A DNA stretch of 64,000 bases from Halomonas beimenensis (GCF_002549795.1 NZ_CP021435.1:3038001-3102000); one strand, 5' to 3'; positions 18,385 to 28,003 are shown, counted from the first letter of the stretch. Program-made: numbers and translations. Notes: generated by a model not told the origin, from the sequence alone.

Positions 18385-19299
18385 CTAGTAGAGCTTGGGC
18401 TCGCCCTCTGGCCGGGTCTTGAAGCGGCGGTGCAGCCAGAGGTACTGCTCCGGGTGGCGGCGGATGGCGGCCTCGATGACGGCGTTGACCCGGGCGGCAT
18501 CGGCGACCTCGTCGCCGGAGGGGAAGTCCTCCAGGGGTGGCAGGTACTCCAGGGTGTAGGTGCGATCGTCGGGATTGCGGTGGAAGATCAGCGGTATCAC
18601 CGGGGCCCCGGTCATTCGCGCGATCTTGGCGGTGAGCTTGACCGTGGCCGCCTGGAGCCCGAAGAAGGGCGCGAAGACGCTGGCGTCGCGACCGAAATCC
18701 TGATCCGGGGAGTACCAGACGTTGTGGCCGGCCTTGAGCCGGCGCACCACCCCGCGCAGGTCGTGGCGATCGATGGTCCGGTCGAAGATCCGCGAGCGGG
18801 CCCGGGTCATGAAGCGCTCGAACAGCGGGTTGTCATGGGGGCGGTAGACCGCATCGGCGGGAAAAAACAGCGAGTGAAGGGCCCCGCCCAGGTCCAGGGT
18901 CGAGAAGTGGATGCCGATGATCAGCGCGCCCTTGCCTTGCGCCTGCACCCGGGCCATGTGCTCGCGGCCCTTGAAGACCACCCGATGGCGCAGGTGTTCG
19001 GGATCCCGGCACCATCCGGTGGCCGTCTCGAGGATGCCGATGCCGTTGGCGATGAAGGTCTCCTTGACGAGTCGACGTTGCCGCCGCTCGTCGAGCTCGG
19101 GGAAGCACAGTCGAATATTGGTCTCGGTGATGTGCCGGCGGCGCCCGGCGAAGCGCCAGGCCAGCAGGCCGATGCCCCGGCCCAGCCACAGCTTCGAGCG
19201 CCAGGGCAGCCAGGCGGCGACTCGCATGGCGCCGATGGCCAGCCAGGTCGGCCAGTAACGGGGATGGGCGAAGGCGGTCGGGGAGTCATCCTTGGACAT
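18385..19299 (-). CDS. LpxL/LpxM-family lipid A acyltransferase
   Basis: This 304-residue membrane-associated acyltransferase has a hydrophobic N-terminus. The catalytic HX4D motif is H131-FSTL-D136, and the substrate loops VYRPHDNPLFE and WYSPDQDFGR are conserved. IPLIFHRN and YLWLHRRFKTRPEG complete the family pattern. It adds a secondary acyl chain to Kdo2-lipid A on the inner face of the inner membrane. Sequence alone does not tell lauroyl from myristoyl or palmitoleoyl transfer. It lies 53 bases downstream of alr on the same strand, probably as one transcript. Confidence 0.9.
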   Translation of the reverse strand: MSKDDSPTAFAHPRYWPTWLAIGAMRVAAWLPWRSKLWLGRGIGLLAWRFAGRRRHITETNIRLCFPELDERRQRRLVKETFIANGIGILETATGWCRDPEHLRHRVVFKGREHMARVQAQGKGALIIGIHFSTLDLGGALHSLFFPADAVYRPHDNPLFERFMTRARSRIFDRTIDRHDLRGVVRRLKAGHNVWYSPDQDFGRDASVFAPFFGLQAATVKLTAKIARMTGAPVIPLIFHRNPDDRTYTLEYLPPLEDFPSGDEVADAARVNAVIEAAIRRHPEQYLWLHRRFKTRPEGEPKLY

Positions 19300-19352
19300 G
19301 GTCGTCGGGAGGCGAGCTCGTCGGTGGCGCGCCTCGGATCTCTCGTCTGGGT

Positions 19353-20477
19353 TTAACGGGGGTCGGGGGCATTCCCGGGCGCCCCATGATACCGCCTGGG
19401 CACCCGGGGCAGCACCCCGGTGAGCAGGGTGTAGCTGATGGTATCGCAGTGACGGGCCACCTCGTCCACGGACAGGACCTCGCCATTGCTCGCCCGCCCC
19501 CAGAGCACCACCTCGCTGCCGATGCCGGCCTGCGGCAGGTCGGTGAGATCCACCGTGAGCATGTCCATGGAGACCTTGCCGGCGAGGGCCGTCCGATGCC
19601 CCTCGACCAGCACCGGGGTGCCGTCCACGGCATGACGGTCGTAGCCGTCGCCGTAGCCGCAGGCCACCACCCCGATGCGCGACGGCCGGGGAGTGACCCA
19701 GCGGCCGCCGTAGCCCACCGGCTCGCCCGCCGGAAGTTCACGCACGGCGATGATCTCGGAGCGCAGGGTCATGACCGGCGCCAGGCGCCGACTGGCGGCG
19801 TTGTCCCGCTCCAGGGGATCGCTGCCATAGAGCATGACCCCGGGACGGTTCCAGGCCCCATGGCTCTCCGGCCGCGCCAGGGTCGCCGGCGAGTTGGCCA
19901 GGCAGGTGGGAGCGCCGAGGCGCTCGGCAAGCTCGCTCAGCAGGGCCGACTGGCGCCGGAAGTAGGCGGTGTCCTCGGCATCGGCGGTGGCGAAATGGCT
20001 CATCAGATGCAGGTCGCAGGCGTGGGCCGGGGCCTCGGCCAGACGGCGCCAGGCCGCCTCCACCCGCTCGGGGGGGAAGCCCAGGCGATGCATGCCGGAG
20101 TCGACCTTGAGCCAGACCGGGATGGGCCGGCCGGGGCCCCGGGCCAGCAGGGCGTCCAGCTGCCAGTCGCTGTGGATCGCCATCCACAGGCCCAGCGCCT
20201 CCACGCGCTCGAGCTCGGCGGCCTCGAAGATACCCTCCAGCAGCACGATCGGCGCCGAGATGCCCCCTTCGCGCAGGCGCTCCGCCTCCTCGAGGCAGGC
20301 CACGGCATAGGCCGGCGCCAGCCCCTCCAGGGCCCGGGCACAGGGCACCAGGCCGTGCCCATAGGCGTCCGCCTTGAGCACCGCCACGGCGCGGCTGTCG
20401 GGGGCCAGCTCCATGGCCAGACGATAGTTGTGGCGCAGGGCGTCGAGGTCGATGTCGGCACGCAGGGGTCGGGCCAT
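19353..20477 (-). CDS. alr: alanine racemase
   Basis: This 374-residue PLP enzyme converts L- to D-alanine for peptidoglycan. The PLP lysine is K35 in VLKADAYGHG. The catalytic tyrosine is in PVGYGGRW, and the substrate-region text VDSGMHRLGF and MLMYGSDP-like MLYGSDPLERD are present. CGGAG lies eight bases before the ATG. The AT-rich 110 bases upstream probably contain its promoter. It is the only alanine racemase gene in this window, and the adjacent acyltransferase gives an envelope-biogenesis context. Confidence 0.95.
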   Translation of the reverse strand: MARPLRADIDLDALRHNYRLAMELAPDSRAVAVLKADAYGHGLVPCARALEGLAPAYAVACLEEAERLREGGISAPIVLLEGIFEAAELERVEALGLWMAIHSDWQLDALLARGPGRPIPVWLKVDSGMHRLGFPPERVEAAWRRLAEAPAHACDLHLMSHFATADAEDTAYFRRQSALLSELAERLGAPTCLANSPATLARPESHGAWNRPGVMLYGSDPLERDNAASRRLAPVMTLRSEIIAVRELPAGEPVGYGGRWVTPRPSRIGVVACGYGDGYDRHAVDGTPVLVEGHRTALAGKVSMDMLTVDLTDLPQAGIGSEVVLWGRASNGEVLSVDEVARHCDTISYTLLTGVLPRVPRRYHGAPGNAPDPR

Positions 20478-20587
20478 GAATCACTCCGGAGACGAAAGAG
20501 AAACACCCATTATTTTCCAAGAAAACGGCAATTTCTCGGCATTAATCTCCAAAAACATCAAAAATATCAGTCATAAAAACCAATTTA

Positions 20588-20600
20588 TGGATTAAATCCA
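20588..20600. promoter_or_regulatory. perfect inverted repeat in the alr upstream region
   Basis: TGGATT-A-AATCCA is a 6-1-6 perfect palindrome in AT-rich DNA, about 110 bases upstream of the alr start and just after the rpoS terminator. It could be an operator. No known factor is implied by the sequence. Confidence 0.3.
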
Positions 20601-20637
20601 GAACAATCCTCAGCGCCATGTTTCACCGGCCAGAACG

Positions 20638-20664
20638 CAGAAAGCCAGGACGAGGTCCTGGCTT
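20638..20664 (-). terminator. Rho-independent terminator of rpoS
   Basis: A perfect 10-bp stem, AAGCCAGGAC/GTCCTGGCTT, with a three-base loop is followed on the minus strand by a short T-rich end (TTTCT, counted from the last stem pair). It lies about 25 bases after the rpoS stop codon. Confidence 0.85.
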
Positions 20665-20689
20665 CCCGGGTCGTGGGGAGCGGCGATGA

Positions 20690-21688
20690 CTACTCGAAGA
20701 TCGCATCCAGGTCGAGCCCCTGCTTGTCCAGCATGCGGCGCAGCTTCTTCAGGGCCTCCACCTGGATCTGGCGGACCCGCTCGCGGGTCAGGCCGATCTC
20801 CTCGCCGACCTGCTCCAGGGTCGAGGCCTCGTGGCCGCGCAGGCCGAAGCGACGCACCACCACCTCGCACTGCTTCTCGGTGAGCTCGGCCAGCCACTCG
20901 TCGACGTGCTGCTTGACGTCACCGTCCACCAGGGTCGACTCGGGCCCCAGGTCGTTGTCGTCGGTGAGCGTCTCGATCAGCGGCTTGTCGCTCTCGTTGC
21001 CCACCGGATAGTCCACCGAGGACACCCGCTCGTTGAGCCCCATCATCTTCTTGACGGTTTCCACCGGCTTGTCGAGGTAGTCGGCGATCTCCTCGGCGGT
21101 GGCCTCGTGATCGAGCTTCTGGGTCAGCTCGCGGGCCGCGCGCAGGTAGATGTTGAGCTCCTTGACCACGTGGATGGGCAGGCGGATGGTGCGGGTCTGG
21201 TTCATCAGCGCCCGCTCGATGGTCTGGCGGATCCACCAGGTGGCGTAGGTGGAAAAGCGGAACCCCCGCTCGGGATCGAACTTCTCCACGGCCCGGATCA
21301 GGCCGAGATTGCCCTCCTCGATCAGGTCGAGCAGGGTCAGCCCCCGGTTCAGGTAGCGCCGCGCGATCTTGACCACCAGGCGAAGGTTGGACTCGATCAT
21401 GCGGGCCCGGCCCGCCGGGTCGCCCTTCCGGGCCAGGCGGCCGTAGTAGACCTCTTCCTCGGGGGTCAGCAGCGGGGAAAAGCCGATCTCGTTCAGGTAG
21501 ATCTGGGTGGCATCCAGGCTGTGATGGTAGTGGCGATCCTCGCGACTGAGGGCCTTCTCGAAGGCCTCCTCGTCCTCGGCATCGTTGCCGGTATCCAGCT
21601 CAACCTCTTCTTCTTCGTCCCCCGCATCCCTGGCCTCGGTGGTCGAGTCCAGGTCCACTTCTTGAAGATCCCGTTCAAGCATGCTCAT
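20690..21688 (-). CDS. rpoS: stationary-phase sigma factor RpoS (sigma-38)
   Basis: This 332-residue sigma factor has an acidic N-terminal extension, region 1.2 ([19 protein letters not shown]), region 2 ([20 protein letters not shown], then [14 protein letters not shown]), region 3 ([20 protein letters not shown]) and region 4.2 ([20 protein letters not shown]). It directs RNA polymerase to stationary-phase and general stress promoters. It follows nlpD as in other gammaproteobacteria, where an rpoS promoter lies inside nlpD. Two ATGs are close (21688 and 21682); GGGGT before the first supports it. A strong terminator follows. Confidence 0.97.
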   Translation of the reverse strand: MSMLERDLQEVDLDSTTEARDAGDEEEEVELDTGNDAEDEEAFEKALSREDRHYHHSLDATQIYLNEIGFSPLLTPEEEVYYGRLARKGDPAGRARMIESNLRLVVKIARRYLNRGLTLLDLIEEGNLGLIRAVEKFDPERGFRFSTYATWWIRQTIERALMNQTRTIRLPIHVVKELNIYLRAARELTQKLDHEATAEEIADYLDKPVETVKKMMGLNERVSSVDYPVGNESDKPLIETLTDDNDLGPESTLVDGDVKQHVDEWLAELTEKQCEVVVRRFGLRGHEASTLEQVGEEIGLTRERVRQIQVEALKKLRRMLDKQGLDLDAIFE

Positions 21689-21805
21689 CGATTGCTACCC
21701 CGTGGTTGCGATTGGGCATCGTGTCATGCCCGACACGATCGATGTCAGAGGTTGTTATTGTATGACGTTGCTGTGCTGTAACGAGCCTCGCAGTGCCCCA
21801 CCCTT

Positions 21806-22906
21806 TCAACGCTTCGGCAGGTAGTCCAGCGGGTCCTGAGGCTGGCCATCCTTGCGCACCTCGAAATGCAGCCTGACGTCTTCGGCATCGCTGTCTCCCA
21901 TGGTGGCGATCACCTCGCCGGCCTCGACCACGTCGTTTTCCTTCACCCGAAGGCTGTCGTTGTGGGCGTAGGCGCTGAGGAACTGGTCGTTATGCTTGAG
22001 CAGGATGAGGTTGCCGTAGCCCCTCACGCCGCTGCCGGCATAGACGACGATGCCCGGACCGGCCGCCTTGACAGGTTGCCCCTTTTGTCCGCCGATATCA
22101 ATGCCGGCGGTGATGCTGCCGCCCTCGCCATAGGCACCGATCACGTCGCCGTCGACGGGCCACTGCCAGGGCACCTCGTCCACCGGCGTGTAGCGACGTC
22201 CCTCCGATGCACGGGTCTCCGGCTCGCCGGCCACCTGGGTGCCGGCATCGGCCTCGGGTACGGCCTCCTCGGCGGCCGGTTCCGCCTCCTCGGGCGCCTC
22301 GTCGCTCGCCTGCGCCGGCCGAGCCTCGGTCTCCGCCGATGGCGCCTCGTCGGCCGCCTCTCGGTCGCGACGCTCGGCCAGGTCCCGCTCGCTCAACTCG
22401 CCGTCGGCGCCGGGACTGTCATAGTCGTAGACCGGCCCGGGGCCCTCGACGTTCACGTTCGCCTCGGCATCGGCGACGGCCTCGGCTGGCTCGGGGCGCG
22501 TCTCGTCGGGCCCCTGGCCCGTCTCGCCGGCGTCATCGGGCAACAACCAGTCCAGGGAGCCATCCTCCTCGGCGCCGCCCCCCAGGCCGGTGGCCACGAC
22601 CCCGCCGCTCGCCGCGGACGAGCCGGCCTCGGCCGGCCCGTCGCCGCCCAGCACCAGCCGCTGCCCGGGCTGGATGCGGTAGGGCGGGCCCAGCCGGTTG
22701 AGCCGGGCCAGGTCGCGATAGTCCATGTCATGGCGCCAGGCGATACCGTAGAGGGTATCGCCGGGCTCGACGGTATAGGTGGCGGGCACGGCGTCCGCCC
22801 GACCGACGGACAGGTCCTGGACCCTCACCGGCTGGGGCGTTTCCTGAGACGCCGCGCAGCCCGCCAGGCTCAGGGCCAGGCCGGAAATCAGCAATACCTT
22901 ATGCAT
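21806..22906 (-). CDS. nlpD: NlpD lipoprotein, LysM plus degenerate LytM (M23) amidase activator
   Basis: This 366-residue lipoprotein has a lipobox LAGC with lipidated Cys17. A LysM domain covers about residues 44-90 (YTVEPGDTLYGIAWRHDMDY). An Ala/Glu/Pro-rich linker follows, then a C-terminal M23 domain. The metal-binding histidines are missing: the usual HxGxD reads TAGID, and HxH reads VRLHFE. The domain should therefore be non-enzymatic and should activate a cell-separation amidase such as AmiC, as in E. coli. The start at 22906 begins MHKVLLISGLALSLAGC with AAGG upstream. It overlaps the end of the DUF368 gene by eight bases. Confidence 0.93.
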   Translation of the reverse strand: MHKVLLISGLALSLAGCAASQETPQPVRVQDLSVGRADAVPATYTVEPGDTLYGIAWRHDMDYRDLARLNRLGPPYRIQPGQRLVLGGDGPAEAGSSAASGGVVATGLGGGAEEDGSLDWLLPDDAGETGQGPDETRPEPAEAVADAEANVNVEGPGPVYDYDSPGADGELSERDLAERRDREAADEAPSAETEARPAQASDEAPEEAEPAAEEAVPEADAGTQVAGEPETRASEGRRYTPVDEVPWQWPVDGDVIGAYGEGGSITAGIDIGGQKGQPVKAAGPGIVVYAGSGVRGYGNLILLKHNDQFLSAYAHNDSLRVKENDVVEAGEVIATMGDSDAEDVRLHFEVRKDGQPQDPLDYLPKR

Positions 22907-23876
22907 TGGAACCTTTCTCCTTGTCCTTGTGGCCTCCCATGCCCGGCGACGGGGCCGGGGCGCGATGGAGACGGCCGACGCCCCACACCAGGACGGCACC
23001 GGCCAGCATCAAGGCCAGCACGGCGACCAGCTGGGCGGGCTCCCCGGTGACCTGGGTGAACTCCCCCGGTGTCAGATAACGAAAGTCGAGGGGGATCATC
23101 TGGCCCTCGGGACCAAGCTGGTAGCGCACCAGCTCACGCCAGGGCCACAGCACCGGCAGCGAGCCGATGATGAAGCCCACCAGCAGTTGCAGGGTGGCGG
23201 TGTGGTAGCGGTCCAGCAACCAGCACAGCAGCCGCGAGAAGACGAACAGCCCGACCAGGCAACCGCCGCCGAACAGCGCGATCACCTCGAGGTCGAGGGA
23301 GCGCACCGCCTCCATCACCTTGCCATAGAGCCCCATGGCCAGCAGCAGGAAGCTGCCCGAGACGCCCGGCAGCAGCAGGGCGCTGATGGCGATGGCTCCC
23401 CCCACCACCAGCACCAGCTCGGGACTTCCCAGCCGGGTGACCCAGGGCATCAGCCCCGGCAGGAGATGGGCCAGCAGCAGCCCCCCGACCAGCGGCAGGA
23501 CGTGCCAGATGCGCCAGTCGGCGGGGTGTCGACCGACCACCAGGACCGAGGCCGCCACCAGGCCGAAGAAGAAGCCGTCGAGCAGCAGCGGATGGTCGTC
23601 CATCAGCCACACCACCAGGTGGGCGACGCTGACCAGGCTGGCCGCGATGCCGGCCAGCAGCGGCAGCAGGAAGGCCAGGTTGAGGTGTGCCGCCAGGCCG
23701 GCCAGGCCGCCGCGGCGCCAGGCCCCCAGGGCGCTGGGGCCGAAACGGCGGATGGTATGCAGCAGCTCCTCGTAGATGCCGGTGACGAAGGCGATGGTGC
23801 CGCCGGAGACGCCGGGGACCGCATCGGCGGCTCCCATGCCGGCGCCCCTGAGCAAGAGGCCGAAGTGACGCTTCAA
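22899..23876 (-). CDS. DUF368 polyprenyl-phosphate translocase (PopT-like)
   Basis: This 325-residue protein has roughly eight to ten membrane segments in two related halves. Each half carries the DUF368 signature: GAADAVPGVSGGTIAF at the N-terminus and LLLPGVSGSFLLLAMG in the middle. DUF368 proteins have been shown to recycle undecaprenyl phosphate across the inner membrane for cell-wall synthesis. That fits here, between pcm and nlpD in an operon that also serves cell-wall separation. It starts 13 bases after the pcm stop and overlaps nlpD by eight bases. E. coli has no gene between pcm and nlpD, so this insertion is of note. Confidence 0.88.
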   Translation of the reverse strand: MKRHFGLLLRGAGMGAADAVPGVSGGTIAFVTGIYEELLHTIRRFGPSALGAWRRGGLAGLAAHLNLAFLLPLLAGIAASLVSVAHLVVWLMDDHPLLLDGFFFGLVAASVLVVGRHPADWRIWHVLPLVGGLLLAHLLPGLMPWVTRLGSPELVLVVGGAIAISALLLPGVSGSFLLLAMGLYGKVMEAVRSLDLEVIALFGGGCLVGLFVFSRLLCWLLDRYHTATLQLLVGFIIGSLPVLWPWRELVRYQLGPEGQMIPLDFRYLTPGEFTQVTGEPAQLVAVLALMLAGAVLVWGVGRLHRAPAPSPGMGGHKDKEKGSNA

Positions 23877-23889
23877 GAACTGACTCCTT

Positions 23890-24525
23890 TCAACGGATGA
23901 CGCCTTCCAGCAGCGGCACGAAGCGCACCGGCTCGAGCCGCTGTGTCTCGTAGTGATCCCCCTGGCGACGCACCCGCGTCAGCCATTGGGTACCGTCCTT
24001 GCCCGCCACCGGGGCGATCATCACCCCGCCGTCGGACAGCTGGGCGAGCAGGGGCTCGGGCAGCGCCCCGGCACAGGCGGTCAGCAGGATGACCTCGAAG
24101 GGCGCCGCCTCCGGCCAGCCATGGCCGCCGTCGGCCAGCCGCAGCCGGGCATTGTGCACGCCGAGCAGGCGCAGCCGCTCCGCGGCGCGTCGGTGCAGGG
24201 CATTGATCCGCTCCACCGACCAGAGTTCCGTCACCACCCGGGCGAGCACCAGGGTCTGGTAGCCGGAGCCGGTGCCGATCTCCAGCACCCGGCCCGGCGC
24301 CTCCTGGCGCACCAGCTCGGTCATGCGTGCCACGATCCAGGGCTGGGACAGCGTCTGGCCATGACCGATGGGCAGGGAGGTGTCCTCGTAGGCGCGATGG
24401 GCCAGGGCCTCGTCGAGGAAGAGGTGCCGCGGCTCGGTCGCCATCACTTCCAGCACCCGACGGTCGGCGATGCCCTGACGGGCCAGGCGATCCACCATGC
24501 GGTCGCGGGTTCGCTGCGATGTCAT
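23890..24525 (-). CDS. pcm: protein-L-isoaspartate O-methyltransferase
   Basis: This 211-residue SAM-dependent methyltransferase repairs isoaspartate damage. SAM motif I is VLEIGTGSGYQT. The family segment SLPIGHGQTLSQPWIVARMT near the N-terminus carries the conserved catalytic-site serine region. The start at 24525 gives MTSQRTRDRMV, matching Pseudomonas relatives, although an in-frame ATG at 24555 with AGGAA upstream would add ten residues overlapping surE. The order surE-pcm-nlpD-rpoS is the classical stationary-phase survival arrangement. Confidence 0.94.
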   Translation of the reverse strand: MTSQRTRDRMVDRLARQGIADRRVLEVMATEPRHLFLDEALAHRAYEDTSLPIGHGQTLSQPWIVARMTELVRQEAPGRVLEIGTGSGYQTLVLARVVTELWSVERINALHRRAAERLRLLGVHNARLRLADGGHGWPEAAPFEVILLTACAGALPEPLLAQLSDGGVMIAPVAGKDGTQWLTRVRRQGDHYETQRLEPVRFVPLLEGVIR

Positions 24526-24541
24526 GCCGACACCGCGAAGG

Positions 24542-25288
24542 TCAGGTGAGCGCATCCAGCCATTCCTGAACGTCGTCGCGCGCCGCGTGCCGGGTCAGGT
24601 CGGTCTGCAGCGGCGTGATGGACACGAAGCCGGCCTCCACGGCGGCGAAGTCGGTATCCGGGCCGTCGTCGGCGTTCTCGCCCACCGGCGCGATCCAGTA
24701 GCGCTTGCGGCCCCGCGGGTCGCGGACCTCCAGCGGCTCCGCCGCCGGCCCCCGGTAGCCCAGGCGGGTCACCCGGAAGCCTCGCAGCTCCTGCCAGGGC
24801 AGGTCCGGGACATTGACGTTCAGCAGGCTGCGCGGCGGCAGCGAGAGGCGGTCGGCGGCACCCACCAGGGTCGCCGCCACCCGGCCGGCGGTGTCGAAGT
24901 AGCGATGGCCCACCAGGGACATGGCGATGGCGGTCATCCCCAGGTTGCGCCCCTCCATGGCGGCGGCCACGGTGCCGGAATAGAGGACGTCGTCGCCGAG
25001 GTTGCCGCCATGGTTGATCCCCGAGATCACCAGGTCCGGCCGTTCCTCCCAGACGCCGTTGACCCCCAGGTAGACGCAATCCGCCGGGGTGCCGTCGACG
25101 CTGTAGAAGCCGTTGTCCAGGGTCGACAGCGCCAGGGGGCGCGTCAGGGTCAGGGAGTTGCTGGCCCCGCTCTTGTCGCGATCGGGGGCCACCACGCGCA
25201 GACGCGCGTGGGGAGTCAGGGCATCATGCAGGGCCCTGAGGCCAGGGGCATGGACCCCATCATCATTGGACAGCAGAAGTCGACGCAT
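24542..25288 (-). CDS. surE: 5'/3'-nucleotidase SurE
   Basis: This 248-residue metal-dependent phosphatase acts on nucleoside monophosphates and polyphosphate. The metal site is [11 protein letters not shown] at the N-terminus, with [25 protein letters not shown] and [13 protein letters not shown] following. GAGGAG is six bases before the ATG at 25288. The first 26 bases overlap the end of truD, so the two genes are coupled. It belongs to the run truD-surE-pcm-DUF368-nlpD-rpoS. Confidence 0.95.
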   Translation of the reverse strand: MRRLLLSNDDGVHAPGLRALHDALTPHARLRVVAPDRDKSGASNSLTLTRPLALSTLDNGFYSVDGTPADCVYLGVNGVWEERPDLVISGINHGGNLGDDVLYSGTVAAAMEGRNLGMTAIAMSLVGHRYFDTAGRVAATLVGAADRLSLPPRSLLNVNVPDLPWQELRGFRVTRLGYRGPAAEPLEVRDPRGRKRYWIAPVGENADDGPDTDFAAVEAGFVSITPLQTDLTRHAARDDVQEWLDALT

Positions 25289-26381
25289 CGGCGGCTCCTC
25301 GCTCGGGCCCCTGCCGGGGCGGTTGATAACTCAGGCTGGGATGGTCGATCAGCTCGCGCAGCACCGCGGTGGCGAAGGCCCCCCGAGGCAGGGTGAAGGA
25401 CAGCCAGAGCTCGTCCTCGCCGCGCTCCAGACGCGCGGCACCCAGCCGTACCCGCAGAGGGCGGCGCGCCGTGCGCACCCCGGCGCGCTCGAGGCCGGCG
25501 CAGAGTTCGGGATGCGCCTCGGCCAGGGCCTGTTCCCGGACCCGGGCCTCGCCCTGGGCCAAGGAGTCGCCCTGCCCCCAGAGCAGGCCGCTGGGATGGA
25601 GATCCAGGCGTTCGGCCCGCTCGCTCAGGGAGGCATCGACCGACTCGGCGACGAACTGGCTGCTCGAGCCGTCGAGGACGACCACCTCCCCCGGCAGGGG
25701 AGCGTCCCAGCAGCCCTCGGCGATGCGCCCGGCCAGCAGCTCGTTGAACAGGAAGCTGCGTGCCGAGGAGAGCAGCATGCCGTCACGGTCGTCGCGCTTG
25801 CGCCAGCCCCGGGCCAGCAGGCTCGCCGCGCGGTGCAGGTTGCGACCGTCGGGCCCGAAGCGCTGGGGGCCGAAGTAGTTGGCCACGCCGTGCCGGCACA
25901 ACCAGTCCCAGCGTGCCTCGAGGCTCGGATCGGCGAGCGCCTCGCCGGTCAGGCGCAGGCGGAAGCGGTTGGCGCCATGGACCCCGCGCTTGAGCTTGCG
26001 CGGATGGCGGGTGATCTCCAGCAGGGTCAGGGGCGTGTCGGCGAGCCGGGCGTCGAGGTCCTCGGGCGCCTCGCGGCCGGGCAGGTGCACCGAGAACCAT
26101 TGCCGGGTCACCGCCTTGCGATCCTTCATGCCGGCGTAGCCCAGGTCCCGGGGCGTCACCCCGCAGGCGCGGGCCAGCTGGCGGGCCGCCCGGTCGGTGG
26201 TCAGGTCACGCTTCTCGACCCACACCCAGAGATGCTCGCCCTGCCCCTCGGGGGCGAAACCCAGGCATTCCTCGACCCGGAAATCCTCGGGCGTGGCCCG
26301 GTAGTCGCCGGGACGAGGAGCGCCGAAGCGGGCGTCCAGCACCCGCGGCCATTTCGGTGGCCAGGCGATCGCCTCAGCCAT
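25263..26381 (-). CDS. truD: tRNA pseudouridine(13) synthase TruD
   Basis: This 372-residue enzyme makes pseudouridine 13 in tRNA-Glu. The catalytic Asp lies in [15 protein letters not shown]. Other family blocks are [13 protein letters not shown] at the N-terminus, RFRLRLTG and [11 protein letters not shown]. The start at 26381 begins [11 protein letters not shown] and overlaps the ispF stop by eight bases. The frame stays open upstream to 26756 but that stretch is antisense-like text of ispF, not protein. It ends inside the first codons of surE. Confidence 0.94.
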   Translation of the reverse strand: MAEAIAWPPKWPRVLDARFGAPRPGDYRATPEDFRVEECLGFAPEGQGEHLWVWVEKRDLTTDRAARQLARACGVTPRDLGYAGMKDRKAVTRQWFSVHLPGREAPEDLDARLADTPLTLLEITRHPRKLKRGVHGANRFRLRLTGEALADPSLEARWDWLCRHGVANYFGPQRFGPDGRNLHRAASLLARGWRKRDDRDGMLLSSARSFLFNELLAGRIAEGCWDAPLPGEVVVLDGSSSQFVAESVDASLSERAERLDLHPSGLLWGQGDSLAQGEARVREQALAEAHPELCAGLERAGVRTARRPLRVRLGAARLERGEDELWLSFTLPRGAFATAVLRELIDHPSLSYQPPRQGPERGAADASTSAVQ

Positions 26382-26865
26382 GGGCGGCCTCCGGGGCGAC
26401 CAGCAGGACCACGGCTTCGGCGGCGATGCCCTCGCCGCGACCGGTGAAGCCCAGCCGCTCGGTGGTCGTCGCCTTGACGTTGACCGCGCCGCTCGAGACG
26501 CCAAGGTCGGCGGCGAGATGCCCGGCCATGGCCGCGACATGGGGCGCCAGCTTCGGCGCCTGGGCCATGACGGTGGCATCCAGGTTGCCGACCCGATACC
26601 CGGCCTCGGTGACGACGGCCACCACCCGGCGCAGCAGGTCCCGGCTGTCGGCGCCGGCCCAGGCGGGATCGGTGTCGGGAAAATGACGACCGATGTCGCC
26701 CAGGGCGCAGGCCCCCAGCAGGGCATCGCAGACCGCGTGGAGCAGCACGTCGCCATCGGAATGCGCGACGAAGCCGTGGTCGAAGGGGATGGCGACGCCG
26801 CCGATCATCAGGTGGTCGCCCTCACCGAAGCGATGCACGTCGAAGCCGTGGCCGATTCGCATCAT
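26374..26865 (-). CDS. ispF: 2-C-methyl-D-erythritol 2,4-cyclodiphosphate synthase
   Basis: This 163-residue trimeric enzyme of the MEP isoprenoid pathway has metal ligands in GHGFDVHRF (Asp9, His11). Conserved [20 protein letters not shown] and [17 protein letters not shown] follow. The ATG at 26865 overlaps the ispD stop as ATGA. It makes the cyclic diphosphate from the product of IspE, following the IspD reaction encoded just upstream. Confidence 0.96.
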   Translation of the reverse strand: MMRIGHGFDVHRFGEGDHLMIGGVAIPFDHGFVAHSDGDVLLHAVCDALLGACALGDIGRHFPDTDPAWAGADSRDLLRRVVAVVTEAGYRVGNLDATVMAQAPKLAPHVAAMAGHLAADLGVSSGAVNVKATTTERLGFTGRGEGIAAEAVVLLVAPEAAHG

Positions 26866-27593
26866 GCGTTGTCGTTCCTGTCCGGGGAGTGATCATCCCG
26901 AGCCGCCTGGGCGGCGAGAATCAGCTCGGCCAGGACCAGGTCCTCGGGATGGGTGATCTTGAGGTTGTCGCGGCGGCCGCTCACCAGGCGCGGCGAATGA
27001 CCCAGCGCCTCCACCGCCGAGGCCTCGTCGGTGACGGCGACACCGCGCCGGGCGGCCTCGGCCAGGGCGTGGCGCAGCAGTCCGTAGCGAAACCCCTGGG
27101 GCGTCAGGGCATGCCAGAGGCCCTCACGGGGCTCGGTCGCCTTGACCCGGCCGGCGCCGTCGTCGCGCTTCATGGTGTCCGCCACCGGGGTCGCCAGCAA
27201 CGCGCCCACCGGATCGGCGGCCACCGCCGCCCGCAGCCGGCGCAGGTCGTCGGCGGTCACGCAGGGGCGCGCCACGTCATGGACCAGCACCGCGTCGCCG
27301 TCGGCGGCGTCATTGGCGATGGCCGCCAGGGCATTGACCACCGAGTCGACGCGCTCGGCGCCGCCGGGCACCCGCCGCCAGTCGGCGAAGGGCACGTCGT
27401 CCGGGGCGAAGTGGGCGTCCTCGGCATCCAGGCACAGGCACAGTCGGGCATCCGGGAAGGCCTGGTGCAGCCGCGCCAGGGTGCGGGCCAGCACCGGGCG
27501 GCCGGCCAGGGGCAGGTACTGCTTGGGACGCTCCGCCCCCATGCGGCGCCCCTTGCCCGCGGCGGGCACCACCAGCCAGGGTCTCTCGTTCAA
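26862..27593 (-). CDS. ispD: 2-C-methyl-D-erythritol 4-phosphate cytidylyltransferase, TTG start
   Basis: This 243-residue enzyme transfers CMP to methylerythritol phosphate. The CTP-binding motif is [32 protein letters not shown] and the C-terminal [13 protein letters not shown] block agree with the family. No ATG fits: the best start is TTG at 27593, which overlaps the ftsB stop as TTGA and has GGAGGG eight bases upstream. The arrangement ftsB-ispD-ispF is standard in gammaproteobacteria. Confidence 0.94.
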   Translation of the reverse strand: MNERPWLVVPAAGKGRRMGAERPKQYLPLAGRPVLARTLARLHQAFPDARLCLCLDAEDAHFAPDDVPFADWRRVPGGAERVDSVVNALAAIANDAADGDAVLVHDVARPCVTADDLRRLRAAVAADPVGALLATPVADTMKRDDGAGRVKATEPREGLWHALTPQGFRYGLLRHALAEAARRGVAVTDEASAVEALGHSPRLVSGRRDNLKITHPEDLVLAELILAAQAARDDHSPDRNDNA

Positions 27594-27895
27594 GGCGTCC
27601 GCCCTCCCCCGCCGGCGTCGACGGCGTCGGGCACCCAGAAGAACTGCTCGTCCCGGCGCACCATGCCGATGTCGCTGCGGGCCCGCTCCTCGATGGCATC
27701 CAGGCCGTTCTTGAGGTCGACCACCTCGGCGGCGAGGCGCGCGTTGCGCGCCCGCAGGGGGGCGTTCTCGGTCTCCAGGCGCGCCACGCGCTGGCGCACC
27801 TCGGCGAGCTCGCGCAGGCCGCCCTCGCCGAGCCACAGGCGATACTGCAGCAGCGCCTGAAGGGCGATGAGCACCATGGCCAACCACTTGAGCAT
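27590..27895 (-). CDS. ftsB: cell division protein FtsB
   Basis: This 101-residue bitopic membrane protein has one membrane helix (WLAMVLIALQALLQYRLWLG) and a periplasmic coiled coil (LAEVRQRVARLETENAPLRA). The C-terminal EERARSDIGMVRRDEQFFW block is the FtsL/FtsQ-binding region of the divisome subcomplex. The start is ATG at 27895; a GTG at 27910 is possible but has no better SD. Position before ispD confirms the identity. Confidence 0.93.
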   Translation of the reverse strand: MLKWLAMVLIALQALLQYRLWLGEGGLRELAEVRQRVARLETENAPLRARNARLAAEVVDLKNGLDAIEERARSDIGMVRRDEQFFWVPDAVDAGGGGRTP

Positions 27896-28003
27896 GCGGG
27901 GGTCCGTCACCAGGGAATTCGATGGCGGCTAGTATGCCATCTTCCCCTCGCCCCCTCACCCATGAAACGGGGTCCGACCATTCCCCGATCACGCCGGAGA
28001 GTC

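Noticed and set aside
26382-26756. N-terminal extension of truD
   Set aside because: The stretch is out-of-frame ispF with Pro/Trp/Arg-rich text. [11 protein letters not shown] at 26381 begins the TruD family sequence.
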